Shown piece by piece: positions 23,965 through 32,723 of a stretch of 37,436 nt of DNA. The DNA lies in assembly GCA_944383465.1 (NCBI GenBank), contig CALWPQ010000010.1:1-37436 (forward strand). The letters run 5' to 3'. The notes beneath the pieces were generated by a model. That model did not search any database and was not told the origin of the DNA. It saw only the letters and a list, made by a program, of their open reading frames with translations. The DNA is from an uncultured Clostridia bacterium. GTDB taxonomy: Bacteria > Bacillota > Clostridia > Peptostreptococcales > Anaerovoracaceae. Each line of letters begins with the position of its first letter. Position 1 is the stretch's first letter. Made by a program: the position numbers and the translations under genes.

Positions 23965-24004
23965 AAATCCGGCATTATGCGGCAGCGCAGAGCCGGATTT
24001 TTTA
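23965..24004 (+). terminator. Terminator after rpoZ
   Basis: AAATCCGGC (23965-23973) pairs with GCCGGATTT (23992-24000). Inside, TGCG and CGCA can form a second helix around GCAG. A T-rich tract follows. Confidence 0.85.
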
Positions 24005-24028
24005 TTGTATTTTTTATTTAAAATGGTG

Positions 24029-24057
24029 TTGAAAACAAATCCATCCTGTGCTATAAT
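24029..24057 (+). promoter_or_regulatory. SigA-type promoter of the LytTR gene
   Basis: TTGAAA (24029-24034), 17 bp spacer, TATAAT (24052-24057), 68 bp before the LytTR gene. This gives the regulator its own transcription unit. Confidence 0.75.
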
Positions 24058-24124
24058 GACAAAATAGATACAATTAAACTATTATATGTAAAAAATAGTC
24101 GCACGCGCCTCGAAAGGACTGAAT

Positions 24125-24484
24125 ATGGAGAGAAAGAACGAAGCGAGAGAATTTATCTCGGTAATAAGCAGGAGCGAAGCGGCAAAAGTGTATATAAGCG
24201 ATATTATCTACATAGAGAGCGAGGCGCGGAAAATACACATACATACAGCGGATGGCAATTATTCAGCGTATAGAAAGCTGGATGAAATAGTTGATAAGCT
24301 TCCGGAGAATTTTTTCAGATGCCATAAGAGCTGTATAATAAATTTAGAAAAAGTAATAAATATGAAAGATAGGGTTATATATTTTGAGTGCGGAGACTCT
24401 CTTGCGATCTGTGCGGAAAAATATACTAAAGCTGTACAGGCGTATAAAGGATATCTGATTCGCAACGAAAAGAACAGCAATTAG
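24125..24484 (+). CDS. Stand-alone LytTR-type DNA-binding protein
   Basis: 119 aa consisting almost wholly of a LytTR domain: KVYISDIIYIESEARKIHIH, YRKLDEIVDKLPENFFRCHK, SCIINLEKVINM and LAICAEKYTKAVQAYKGYL match the family beta-sheet pattern. No receiver domain, membrane segment or partner kinase is present. Stand-alone LytTR proteins can be direct regulators, sometimes with a membrane inhibitor partner, which is not seen next door. It stands alone between rpoZ and rpsB with its own promoter; the target is unknown. Confidence 0.85.
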   Translation: MERKNEAREFISVISRSEAAKVYISDIIYIESEARKIHIHTADGNYSAYRKLDEIVDKLPENFFRCHKSCIINLEKVINMKDRVIYFECGDSLAICAEKYTKAVQAYKGYLIRNEKNSN

Positions 24485-24513
24485 ATTTAGAGCGGTATAT
24501 GTAAATAAAAGTG

Positions 24514-24542
24514 TTGCAATTCCAATGGATTTGATATATAAT
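24514..24542 (+). promoter_or_regulatory. SigA-type promoter of rpsB-tsf
   Basis: TTGCAA (24514-24519), 17 bp spacer, TATAAT (24537-24542). It opens a leader of roughly 155 nt before the rpsB start. Confidence 0.75.
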
Positions 24543-24641
24543 TATCTATAGTTTTGTCCGAGGGGCAAAGCAAAAATAATAATTCGCACATCGTATCACT
24601 GAAAGAGCGGTGCCTTGTTGGGCAGGAGGATTTAAAGAATT

Positions 24642-24650
24642 CCCCCCCCC
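24642..24650 (+). repeat. C9 homopolymer in the rpsB leader
   Basis: Nine consecutive C bases 57 nt before the rpsB ATG, followed by GCAGGGTCC and a T5 run. It lies upstream of the AUG, so length change would not shift the frame, but it could alter leader folding because G runs (GGG at 24654, CGGGAAAA, CGGGAGG) lie downstream. Confidence 0.8.
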
Positions 24651-24706
24651 GCAGGGTCCTTTTTCGGGAAAATACGGTGGAAGAAAAAAACCGGGAGGAA
24701 ATAAAA

Positions 24707-25498
24707 ATGTCAGTAATTTCAATGAAACAGTTACTCGAAGCGGGTGTTCATTTCGGACACCAGACAAGAAGATGGAACCCTAAGATGGCTCCGTACATCT
24801 TCACAGAAAGAAACGGAATCTACATCATCGACCTTCAGAAGACGGTGAAGAAGATTGAAGAAGCGTATGACTTTATGAGAGAAGTGGGAGAAAGCGGCAA
24901 ACCTGTACTCTTCGTAGGTACAAAGAAACAGGCTCAGCAGGCTATCGTTGACGAAGCAAACAGATGCGGTATGTATTATGTTTCAGAAAGATGGCTTGGC
25001 GGAATGCTCACAAATTATAAGACAATCGCAACAAGAATAAAAAGACTCAACGATATAAATACTATGGAAGAGGATGGAACATTCGAGAAGCTTTCAAAGA
25101 AGGAAGTTATCAAGCTGAGAGCGGAAGCTGAAAAGCTCGAAAAGTTCCTCGGCGGTATCAAGGATATGAAAGGAATGCCGGGCGCAATGTTTGTTGTCGA
25201 TCCTAAGAAGGAAAGAATCGCTGTTAAGGAAGCGAGAATTCTCGGAATCCCTATCGTAGGTATAGTTGATACAAACTGCGATCCTGACGATGTTGATTAT
25301 GTAATACCTGCAAATGATGATGCAATCAGGGCAGTAAAGCTCATCGCAGGCAGAATGGCAGACGCAATCATCGAAGCAAATCAGGGTGAAAGCTTTGACG
25401 AAGGAGAGGCGGAAGCCGAAGATAAAGAAGCATCGGAAACGGCAGAAGCAGCTGAGGAAGTTAAGGAAGCTGAAGATAAAGAGGAAGACAACGAATAG
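24707..25498 (+). CDS. rpsB: 30S ribosomal protein S2
   Basis: 263 aa from the ATG at 24707 with [26 protein letters not shown] followed by [12 protein letters not shown] is the family start. An open frame from a TTG at 24554 runs in through the C9 tract but has no RBS. Core motifs [22 protein letters not shown] and [10 protein letters not shown] are present. The last 35 residues are a Glu/Lys/Ala-rich acidic tail. It is paired with tsf, as in nearly all bacteria. Confidence 0.97.
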   Translation: MSVISMKQLLEAGVHFGHQTRRWNPKMAPYIFTERNGIYIIDLQKTVKKIEEAYDFMREVGESGKPVLFVGTKKQAQQAIVDEANRCGMYYVSERWLGGMLTNYKTIATRIKRLNDINTMEEDGTFEKLSKKEVIKLRAEAEKLEKFLGGIKDMKGMPGAMFVVDPKKERIAVKEARILGIPIVGIVDTNCDPDDVDYVIPANDDAIRAVKLIAGRMADAIIEANQGESFDEGEAEAEDKEASETAEAAEEVKEAEDKEEDNE

Positions 25499-25527
25499 TA
25501 TCGATTATCGGTTTGGAGGGATAAAGA

Positions 25528-26442
25528 ATGGCAAATATTACAGCCGCAATGGTAAAGGAACTGCGCGAAATGACAGGCGCAGGTATGATGGACTGCAAAA
25601 ATGTACTTGTTGAAGCAGACGGAGATATGGACAAAGCTGTTGAGCTCCTTCGTGAGAAGGGACTTGCAAAGGCAGCTAAAAAGGCAGGAAGAGTAGCAGC
25701 TGAGGGACTTGTAAAACTCGCTTTCTCAGATGACGCTAAAAAGGCTGCCGTTATCGAAGTGAATTCGGAGACAGACTTTGTCGCTAAAAATGACGAATTC
25801 GTTGATTTTGTTCAGACGCTCGCCAATATGGCTATCGATGCAGAGCCGGATATGGATAAGTTTATGCAGCTTCAGTATACAGACGAAGGTACTGTACAGG
25901 AGGCTCTCAATAATAAGATTGCAAAGATCGGTGAAAATATGAACATCAGAAGATTTGCAAACTTTTCACAGCCTGGGTGCGTATACGTAGGATATGTTCA
26001 CGGCGCAGGCAAGATCGGTGTAATTGTAGGTCTGGAGACAGAAGCTTCGGCAGCGGAAGTTGAAGTAGTAGGTAAGGATGTTGCAATGCAGGTTGCTTCG
26101 ATGAGCCCTAAGTTTGTGGACGACACAGAAGTAGATGCAGACTGGCTCGAAGAAGAAAAGAAGATTGCCGTGCAGCAGCTTCTTAATGAAGGAAAGCCTG
26201 AAGCAATGCTCGAGAGAATCATTCCGGGCAAGATGAAGGCAATCTTAAAGGAAGTATGCCTTGTAGACCAGAAGTTTGTAAAGAACGGAGATCTCACTGT
26301 AAAGCAGTATGTTGACGAAGCTGCAAAGGAGCTTGGAAAGCCGATCAGAGTTGCTTCTATGGTAAGATTTGAGGTCGGTGAAGGTATCGAAAAGAAGGAA
26401 GAAAACTTTGCAGAAGAAGTTGCAAAGCAGATGGGAAACTGA
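25528..26442 (+). CDS. tsf: Elongation factor Ts
   Basis: 304 aa guanine-exchange factor for EF-Tu. N-terminal UBA-like domain (VKELREMTGAGMMDCKNVLV), the SETDFVAKNDEF motif that contacts EF-Tu, and a coiled-coil/C-terminal module near 220-304. Length is typical. RBS GGAGGG; co-transcribed with rpsB, 29 bp gap, and followed by a strong terminator. Confidence 0.97.
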   Translation: MANITAAMVKELREMTGAGMMDCKNVLVEADGDMDKAVELLREKGLAKAAKKAGRVAAEGLVKLAFSDDAKKAAVIEVNSETDFVAKNDEFVDFVQTLANMAIDAEPDMDKFMQLQYTDEGTVQEALNNKIAKIGENMNIRRFANFSQPGCVYVGYVHGAGKIGVIVGLETEASAAEVEVVGKDVAMQVASMSPKFVDDTEVDADWLEEEKKIAVQQLLNEGKPEAMLERIIPGKMKAILKEVCLVDQKFVKNGDLTVKQYVDEAAKELGKPIRVASMVRFEVGEGIEKKEENFAEEVAKQMGN

Positions 26443-26479
26443 TCAGGCTTTAGCAGCAATATTATAGATCGAATAGAGG

Positions 26480-26513
26480 CCCCTGCATATGCGGAATGTA
26501 TGCAGGGGTTTTT
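26480..26513 (+). terminator. Terminator after tsf
   Basis: CCCCTGCATA (26480-26489) pairs with TATGCAGGGG (26499-26508), 9 nt loop, then TTTTT. Confidence 0.92.
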
Positions 26514-26548
26514 GTTTAGTACGATAGAGAACAAACGTTCACAGAGAC

Positions 26549-26578
26549 TTGAAATTTTATGGTAAAGTATGGTATACT
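26549..26578 (+). promoter_or_regulatory. SigA-type promoter of prmA-rsmE
   Basis: TTGAAA (26549-26554), 18 bp spacer, TATACT (26573-26578), 41 bp before prmA. Confidence 0.65.
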
Positions 26579-26618
26579 GTGAAAAAGGATTTACTTGGAA
26601 ATTTCGAGGAGAAAACGT

Positions 26619-27584
26619 ATGAACTATATTGAATTTGTTATATATGCGGAAAATTCGGCGCAGCTTGAGCTTATAGAGGGAGTGCTCATTGCAGAGGGCA
26701 TCGAGGACAGCGTAATCAGCGACCCGGAGGATATACATGAGCTTTTGGAAAAGAAGAACTCGTACGATTGGGATTATGTGGATGAGTCGGTGCTGCAGCT
26801 TGAAAGGGAGCGCCCTTCGGTGACGGTTTACAGGGATGCCAATGCGGCAGAGCAGAATTTCCTTGACGTGCTTTCAGAAAAACTTAAAGAGGTGCTTCCG
26901 GCATGCGAGACGGAGAGACGGCTTGTATGTGATGATGAGTGGAAAGATAAGTGGAAAGAGTATTTTAAACCGACAAAGGTGACGAAAAGCCTTGTCGTAA
27001 AGCCGACCTGGGAAGATTACGAAAAAAAGGAAGGTGAGCTTGTAATAGAAATAGATCCCGGAATGGCGTTCGGGACGGGTACTCATGAGACTACGAGCCT
27101 TTGCCTTGAACTTATTGAAAAATATATCAAAGCGGGCGACGATGTGCTCGATGTAGGATGCGGCTCGGGCATACTGGCGATAGCATCTGGGCTTCTCGGC
27201 GCCAAAGATGTGCTCGGTATAGAGATAGACCCTGTGGCCGTAGAGATAGGAAACAGCAATGTACGCCTTAACGGGCTTTCTGAGAATGTTAAAGTAGTTT
27301 ACGGCGATTTGACGAAAGGGGTAGATTTTAAGGCTGATCTTGTTGCAGCTAATCTGATGGCGGACATAGTAAAAATACTTTCGGCAGATGTGGCAAGACA
27401 TATAAAGCCCGGCGGAATATACATATCATCGGGCATACTTGCGCAGCTTGCAGACGATGTAGGAGCCGTCATCAAAAAATGCGGCTTTGAGATAGAAGAG
27501 GTGCGCATAAAGGGCGAATGGTGTGCAATAGCGGCAAGACCCGTACAAGACCCGCAGCAGGATATACTGCTGTGTAAGAAATAA
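26619..27584 (+). CDS. prmA: Ribosomal protein L11 methyltransferase
   Basis: 321 aa; trimethylates ribosomal protein L11 using S-adenosylmethionine. The N-terminal domain begins MNYIEFVIYAENSAQLELIE. The SAM site is VLDVGCGSGILAIASGLLGA, preceded by IDPGMAFGTGTHETT, and NLMADIV is the substrate-side motif. An in-frame codon 24 bases upstream is rejected because GAGGA lies 8 nt before the ATG at 26619. It precedes rsmE, as in the common dnaJ-prmA-rsmE order, but dnaJ is absent here. Confidence 0.95.
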   Translation: MNYIEFVIYAENSAQLELIEGVLIAEGIEDSVISDPEDIHELLEKKNSYDWDYVDESVLQLERERPSVTVYRDANAAEQNFLDVLSEKLKEVLPACETERRLVCDDEWKDKWKEYFKPTKVTKSLVVKPTWEDYEKKEGELVIEIDPGMAFGTGTHETTSLCLELIEKYIKAGDDVLDVGCGSGILAIASGLLGAKDVLGIEIDPVAVEIGNSNVRLNGLSENVKVVYGDLTKGVDFKADLVAANLMADIVKILSADVARHIKPGGIYISSGILAQLADDVGAVIKKCGFEIEEVRIKGEWCAIAARPVQDPQQDILLCKK

Positions 27585-27641
27585 AAAAAGTAAAGAATTG
27601 TTAAAAGCAACATAGTAATATAATGAAAGGATTTTGCAAGG

Positions 27642-28385
27642 ATGGCAAGAGTATTTGTGAATCCCGAAATGATAGATGAAAGCACCGTAACAATAACCGA
27701 TACTGGAGATATACGGCATATTACACGCGTGCTGCGGCTCGGCGAGGGGGACAGAATAGAAGTATCAGATAAAACCGAGTATGAATATGACTGCATTATA
27801 GCTTCGGCAGCAGAGGATACAATAATTGCAGAAATTGCGGCAAAGAGAAAATTTGCAAGCGAACCTGCTGTTAAGGTGACGCTTTTTCAGGGAATACCAA
27901 AGGCCGGCAAGATGGAGGCAATAGTGCAGAAATGCGTGGAGCTCGGCATATACGAGATAGTGCCTGTCTGGACTGAGCGTACCGTGGTGACGGACAAGGG
28001 GAATTTTAAAAAGAAGCTTGAAAGGTGGCAAAAAATTGCAGACGAAGCAGTTAAGCAGTGCCGGCGTGGAATAATTCCCAGTGTGGCAAAAGACGCAAAG
28101 CTTGCAGGATTATCATTTGACGGTTATGACCTTGTGCTGCTTGCCTACGAGAATGAAGAAAGGCAGAGCCTGAAAGACTGCCTCGAAGCGATAGATAAAA
28201 AAGGAGCGGAAAAACCAAAGAAAATTGCAATAATTATCGGACCAGAAGGCGGATTTTCCGAGAATGAAGTAAAACTGATGACAGAGAGCGGCGCGCGCTC
28301 TGTAACGCTTGGAAAGACGATACTGAGGACAGAGACTGCGGGACCGGCAATGCTGGCGATGATAATGTATGCGATGGAACTTTAA
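27642..28385 (+). CDS. rsmE: 16S rRNA (uracil1498-N3)-methyltransferase
   Basis: 247 aa SPOUT methyltransferase. The PUA-like N-terminus (MARVFVNPEM, RHITRVLRLGEGDRIEVSD) precedes the knotted domain: LFQGIPKAGKMEAIVQKCVE, IIGPEGGFSENEV and TLGKTILRTETAGPAML. Length is normal. It lies 57 bp after prmA with an AAGGATT-type RBS, so the two are probably co-transcribed. Confidence 0.95.
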   Translation: MARVFVNPEMIDESTVTITDTGDIRHITRVLRLGEGDRIEVSDKTEYEYDCIIASAAEDTIIAEIAAKRKFASEPAVKVTLFQGIPKAGKMEAIVQKCVELGIYEIVPVWTERTVVTDKGNFKKKLERWQKIADEAVKQCRRGIIPSVAKDAKLAGLSFDGYDLVLLAYENEERQSLKDCLEAIDKKGAEKPKKIAIIIGPEGGFSENEVKLMTESGARSVTLGKTILRTETAGPAMLAMIMYAMEL

Positions 28386-28436
28386 AAATACATTCAGTTA
28401 TTGCTGCGCTAAGTTTTGCGTTTATCACAGCGAAAG

Positions 28437-28468
28437 ATGCGGTTGGCATACTGCCTGCGGCATTTTTT
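28437..28468 (+). terminator. Probable weak terminator after rsmE
   Basis: ATGC/GCAT and GGCA/TGCC helices (28437-28463) around a TAC loop, with a G-G and a T-T mismatch, followed by T6 (28463-28468). The stem is imperfect. The frame read across 28391-28525 would encode a hydrophobic peptide but lacks any start codon. Confidence 0.45.
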
Positions 28469-28570
28469 ATAGCGCTGATAATTTGCTATTTAATATTTAC
28501 AAAACAATTAGGGTGGTGTAAAGTATTATAATGTAAACCTTAAAAATTTATGTCTAAGGAGGAAATTAGA

Positions 28571-29071
28571 ATGAAAAAGGTTTTAGTGTTAGCTGTCACG
28601 CTTGTTATGATCATATCACTTGCTGCATGCGGCGGTGATTCGGATTTACCGTCAGGCAGGCTTAAGGTTACAATTCCTGACGGATTTGAAGAGCAGTCGG
28701 ATGTACCTGAAGGCATTTCGCAGTATTGGCTTGCAGAAGACGGTTCAAACATCAATATGTCAGAGACAGATTCGGATCCATCGGTAGAGAATGCGAAGGA
28801 AGATCAGCTTCTTACTATGGTTAAAGATCAGATGGAGCAGGTATTCGGCACCGAAGTAGAAGCTGAAATGGTATATTTTGAAGGCGGTGAATTCCTTGGA
28901 GCACCGGGATACAGCATGAGTATTAAGTATTCAGTGCAGGGCGTTGAATTCACTCAGTATCAGATTATGGTAGCTACTGCTGACGGTACATATGCATGCA
29001 CAATGACAGATATGACAGGCGAATACGAAGATACATTTAAGTCAATGGTAGAGAGCGCTGTAATAGAGTAA
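28571..29071 (+). CDS. Secreted lipoprotein of unknown function
   Basis: 166 aa. Signal peptide MKKVLVLAVTLVMIISLAAC ends in a lipobox (LAAC, Cys 20) followed by GGDSD, so LspA should process it and it should be anchored outside the membrane. The mature part has IPDGFEEQSDVPEGISQYWL, TMVKDQMEQVF and a C-terminal MTDMTGEYEDTFKSMVESAV, reminiscent of small lipoproteins that resemble PsbP/DUF1795 folds, but I cannot assign a family. Strong AAGGAGG. Monocistronic, with a very strong terminator. Confidence 0.8.
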   Translation: MKKVLVLAVTLVMIISLAACGGDSDLPSGRLKVTIPDGFEEQSDVPEGISQYWLAEDGSNINMSETDSDPSVENAKEDQLLTMVKDQMEQVFGTEVEAEMVYFEGGEFLGAPGYSMSIKYSVQGVEFTQYQIMVATADGTYACTMTDMTGEYEDTFKSMVESAVIE

Positions 29072-29116
29072 CGGTTTGGAGCTACGCTTTAATTGAAGAT
29101 TATCAATGAAGATGTG

Positions 29117-29153
29117 AAAGGGCTTGGAGCAGATTTGCTCCAAGCCCTTTTTT
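29117..29153 (+). terminator. Strong terminator after the lipoprotein gene
   Basis: A 15 bp perfect stem: AAAGGGCTTGGAGCA (29117-29131) with TGCTCCAAGCCCTTT (29136-29150), loop GATT, then TTT. It has A-runs on the other side, so it may also serve the convergent minus-strand gene. Confidence 0.95.
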
Positions 29154-29224
29154 GTCACTATAGCGCTAAAACTTAAATGTCAATATGTAAAATTTGATAA
29201 AATCCGTTTAAGTAAAACGGCTGT

Positions 29225-31132
29225 TTAAAGAAAACTTTCTATGCTTTTGCCGGGAGCGCGCAATTGCCGTTTTAGACGGAAAAGGCATTCAGGATCGCGA
29301 GTTATGTAATTTATACCTTCACGACAGGTCATCGTTGCTTTGAAGCCAAGCTCACGTGATATTTTTTCGCTTGTTTGGTTATATGTGCCGTAAGGGTATA
29401 CCATAGCCGTCGGCGTGATACCTGCAATTTCGTTCATACGCGTTTGGAAAAGTAAAAAGTCGCTTTGAATTCTTTCGGTGTAAGCTTCATCGCTTTCACC
29501 GCTCCTTCTTTTTATTGAGGCGGCGCCGTCAGCATGGTGCAGGTCGTATGTGTGATTTTGGATTTCAATAGTTCCCGAAAGCGACATTTCGCGGATGCGA
29601 TCCCAGTTTAAGTAGGCGTAATATTCGTGAGTGTTGTTTATGATGCTGTATTCGTCTGTTAACTTTCCGACAGGTGATATTACGGCTTTCATTCCGTACT
29701 TTTGAAGCAGGCTGTATGCGTGTAGGTAATTGTTGTAGTAGCCGTCGTCGAATGTCAGCATTACTGGCTTTTCGGGGAGAGGCGTTCCCTGCTCTGTATA
29801 GGCGATGAGGTCTGCGACGACGATGGTTGTGTAGCCATTGTCTTTTAGATATTTGAGATCCGCTTCAAATATAGATGGGTCTATAAAATAAGTGTTTTGG
29901 TATTTACTCTCGCTGACAAGAGCGTGATACATAAGGATAGGAAGGCGGATGCCTTCTTCCTGTGCCGCCGCAGTCGCAGTTTCGTCAAACTGCTCTTCAT
30001 TGCTGCCGGCGTTGGCATCTGACAGCACTATGTTATCCTGAAGCTCGTAATATTTATGAAGTTTTTCACTTTCTTCACGCAGAAGCTCGTCACGATAATA
30101 GCTGCGTTCACTGAAATATCCGGCGCGGTAGTATTCTTTGCTGCCTTCGGGACGCTGTACTTCCGATTTGTGTTCGGAGAGCAGCTTTGTTAGCGCATAC
30201 ATATCTACCCAGTTCTGATTTGGGCTGTCTTTTTCTGCCTCGTCAAAGATGAGCTGCATACCGTAGTGAAGGTGAGGAGTATCGATGTTGTTGACATTTT
30301 CCTTGATGCTGTATCCTGTCTGCCCTGAGTAGCCGATGACATCGCCGGCAGTGACAGTCATTCCTTCGTAAAGACGGTCGTTGTAAGGATGATCTTTTCT
30401 GAGATGGGCGTAGTAATAATAGCGAAGACCGTCATAACTCCTGATGCCGATGCGCCAGCCGCCGTACTGATTCCAGCCGACAGCTTCCACGATGCCGCTT
30501 TCGACAGCGATAATGGGGGTGCCGGTGCTTACCATCAGGTCGTGGCCGAAGTGCTTGCGGTTGTATCCATAAGAACGTCCGGCACCGAAATCGTCATAAT
30601 GTGTGTAGTAATATCCGCTGGCGACTGGTGAAAATGCTTTTAATCCGTATTTTTCTTCTCCATTTTCGTTAAATTCTCCGAGGAAACCGCCGAGGACCGC
30701 GCCGTAGGCCTTTTGGTAATACGAAAAATATTTCATATCCTTTGTTATATCGTTGATAGATTCACCTGCTTTGACACGTTCCGCAAATTCATTCGCGTGA
30801 GCTGATTTGTAGGAAGAAAAGCTGCCGCCGTAGCGTGCTCCGAGGTAGGCGAGAGTGTCAATCCAGCTCACATGGGCACTTTTTCCGTACGTGTCAATAT
30901 CAATTTTCATTGCATCTTTCAGAGCCTCATAGGAAACATCAAAATCGACCCATTTTATAGTATCGCTTTCATCTGACAGAGCGGATAAGGTGCTTCCGCT
31001 GCGGTATATTAAAGGAAGCGGATTGGAAACGGGCAAAAGATCGGTGATGATGAGGATTGCTGCCGCTACTGCGATAAAGAATATGGTCCAAAACGCGCGC
31101 AAGACAGATTTTATTGTCAGCTTTTTTTTCAA
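29225..31132 (-). CDS. Membrane-anchored M23 peptidase fused to a polysaccharide deacetylase
   Basis: 635 aa with an N-terminal anchor (residues about 9-32). The LytM/M23 domain (about 170-310) has HFGHDLMV (about 194), YYYYAHLRKD and PHLHYGMQ (about 286), the zinc-ligand pattern of peptidoglycan endopeptidases. An acidic linker (about 310-395) leads to a NodB deacetylase domain with LPILMYHAL, VMLTFDDGYYNN (about 458-469) and NHTYDLHH. One extracellular protein could thus both cut cross-bridges and deacetylate glycan, or one half could be non-catalytic. The TTG start at 31132 is 7 nt after AAGGAGG; an upstream TTG at 31162 has no such site. It interrupts the usual rsmE-mtaB neighbourhood. 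Confidence 0.88.
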   Translation of the reverse strand: MKKKLTIKSVLRAFWTIFFIAVAAAILIITDLLPVSNPLPLIYRSGSTLSALSDESDTIKWVDFDVSYEALKDAMKIDIDTYGKSAHVSWIDTLAYLGARYGGSFSSYKSAHANEFAERVKAGESINDITKDMKYFSYYQKAYGAVLGGFLGEFNENGEEKYGLKAFSPVASGYYYTHYDDFGAGRSYGYNRKHFGHDLMVSTGTPIIAVESGIVEAVGWNQYGGWRIGIRSYDGLRYYYYAHLRKDHPYNDRLYEGMTVTAGDVIGYSGQTGYSIKENVNNIDTPHLHYGMQLIFDEAEKDSPNQNWVDMYALTKLLSEHKSEVQRPEGSKEYYRAGYFSERSYYRDELLREESEKLHKYYELQDNIVLSDANAGSNEEQFDETATAAAQEEGIRLPILMYHALVSESKYQNTYFIDPSIFEADLKYLKDNGYTTIVVADLIAYTEQGTPLPEKPVMLTFDDGYYNNYLHAYSLLQKYGMKAVISPVGKLTDEYSIINNTHEYYAYLNWDRIREMSLSGTIEIQNHTYDLHHADGAASIKRRSGESDEAYTERIQSDFLLFQTRMNEIAGITPTAMVYPYGTYNQTSEKISRELGFKATMTCREGINYITRDPECLFRLKRQLRAPGKSIESFL

Positions 31133-31356
31133 AATAAAGCCTCCTTTTAAACATTGATTCAAGTAGAATATATGAAGAAAAAAGGTAACTTATGTTTTAA
31201 TGAGGCTGCGGATTGTGGTATACTGATAGAAGAAGGCGGAATATCCGGAGTGCTGTGGTATAGAGCGAATTGCAGATGGTGCAGGGCTTCTGGGATTTTA
31301 GCACTGATTATCGCGCTTTATAAATATGCGTTTTGAACGAAAGGAGACGGTGAATT

Positions 31357-32721
31357 TTGAAGGTAGCGTTTCATACGCTCGGCTGCAAGGTAAATCAGTA
31401 CGAGAGCGAGGCCCTGGCAGAAAGGTTTCGCGAGAAGGGGCACGAAATAGTTGGAGAAAACGAATTTGCCGATGTTTACATTATAAATACCTGTTCTGTG
31501 ACGTCGCTTGCCGACCGCAAGTCGAGGCAATACATAAGGAGAATGAAGAGAGTAAGTCCGGAAAGCGTCATTGTTGTAACAGGCTGTTATTCACAGGTAG
31601 CGCCGGATGAGGTGGCGGCGATCGAGGGCGTGAATATCGTGACTGGTACGAACGAAAAAAGCCGCCTGCCGGAGTACATAGATGCATATATGGCAGGCTG
31701 CGGCAGTGTAACCGCGGGTGATACGGCTGTAAGAAAACAGATTATTGCTGTTAAAGAGCGAAAAGACCTCCTTGATTATGACGAAATGGGGATCATAACT
31801 TCAATGGAATCGAGAACACGAGCATATATAAAGGTGCAGGAGGGCTGCGACAGGTTTTGCTCATATTGTATTATACCATATGCGAGAGGTACGGTGAGAA
31901 GCCGTGCGCCGCAGGATGTTTTGCATGAAGCACGTGCGCTCGTCGAAAAGGGGTTTAAAGAGCTCATTCTCACAGGAATAAATACGGCGCTCTACGGAAC
32001 GGAAGCGGGTTTTGCTGAAAAATACCCTGAGTGTGCGCACAAACCGGGTATTGAATCGGTCATAAGCATTATTAATGGAATCGAGGGGGATTTTCGTATT
32101 CGCCTCTCGTCGCTTGAGCCGACCGTAATTAATGTCGAATATGTGAAGGGACTTTTCAAATACGAGAAGCTCTGCCATCATCTGCATCTTGCGCTGCAGA
32201 GCGGAAGCAACCGCATTATAGAGCTTATGAACAGAAACTATACGCGCGAGGAATATCTTGAAATAGTGAACACGCTCAAGGAATTTGACCCCAATTACGG
32301 AATAAGCACTGATATTATAGCGGGATTTCCGGGGGAGAGCGAGGAGGATTTCCGCGAAAGTATAGATATGATATACGAAGCGGAGTTTTGCAAGGTGCAC
32401 GCTTTTAATTATTCTAAACGTCCGGGAACAGCGGCTGCCTATATAAAAGGACATTTGCCGCCTGATGTAAAGAGCAGACGTACGGCGGCATTGATAAAAG
32501 CGGGCGCAGAAGCGTCGGAACATTTTTTTATGAAGAACGCGGGGACGGTGCGCAGAGTGCTTTTTGAGGAATTTGATGTTGATAATAACGAATTTATAGG
32601 TTATACTGATAATTATATAAGAGTATACGCTGCGGGCGGCAGCGGTAAGCCGTACATTTGCAATGAGTTTTGTGATGTAAAGCTGCTTGCACCGTATAAA
32701 GACGGAATGAAAGGAGAGTAG
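31357..32721 (+). CDS. mtaB: MtaB-type tRNA t6A methylthiotransferase (radical SAM)
   Basis: 454 aa. N-terminal UPF0004 domain (VAFHTLGCKVNQYESEALAE, with Cys near 11, 47 and 81), radical SAM motif CDRFCSYCIIPYARG and a C-terminal TRAM region. The HTLGCKVNQYES signature favours MtaB (ms2t6A37 formation) over MiaB or RimO. TTG start, 10 nt after AAGGAG, with no better alternative. A TATACT -10 box (31218-31223) lacks a convincing -35. The next gene starts 2 bp after the stop. Confidence 0.92.
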   Translation: MKVAFHTLGCKVNQYESEALAERFREKGHEIVGENEFADVYIINTCSVTSLADRKSRQYIRRMKRVSPESVIVVTGCYSQVAPDEVAAIEGVNIVTGTNEKSRLPEYIDAYMAGCGSVTAGDTAVRKQIIAVKERKDLLDYDEMGIITSMESRTRAYIKVQEGCDRFCSYCIIPYARGTVRSRAPQDVLHEARALVEKGFKELILTGINTALYGTEAGFAEKYPECAHKPGIESVISIINGIEGDFRIRLSSLEPTVINVEYVKGLFKYEKLCHHLHLALQSGSNRIIELMNRNYTREEYLEIVNTLKEFDPNYGISTDIIAGFPGESEEDFRESIDMIYEAEFCKVHAFNYSKRPGTAAAYIKGHLPPDVKSRRTAALIKAGAEASEHFFMKNAGTVRRVLFEEFDVDNNEFIGYTDNYIRVYAAGGSGKPYICNEFCDVKLLAPYKDGMKGE

Positions 32722-32723
32722 GT

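Noticed and set aside
24554..24706. Upstream in-frame extension of rpsB
   Set aside because: TTG start without RBS, runs through the C9 tract, and S2 proteins begin at the ATG at 24707.
29934..30039. Possible third multi-branched fold in the linker of the M23/deacetylase gene
   Set aside because: Two good hairpins exist (GAAGGC/GCCTTC and GCAGTTT/AAACTGC), but the outer stem is only 6 bp and over 30 bases are unpaired, unlike the two near-complete cloverleaves.
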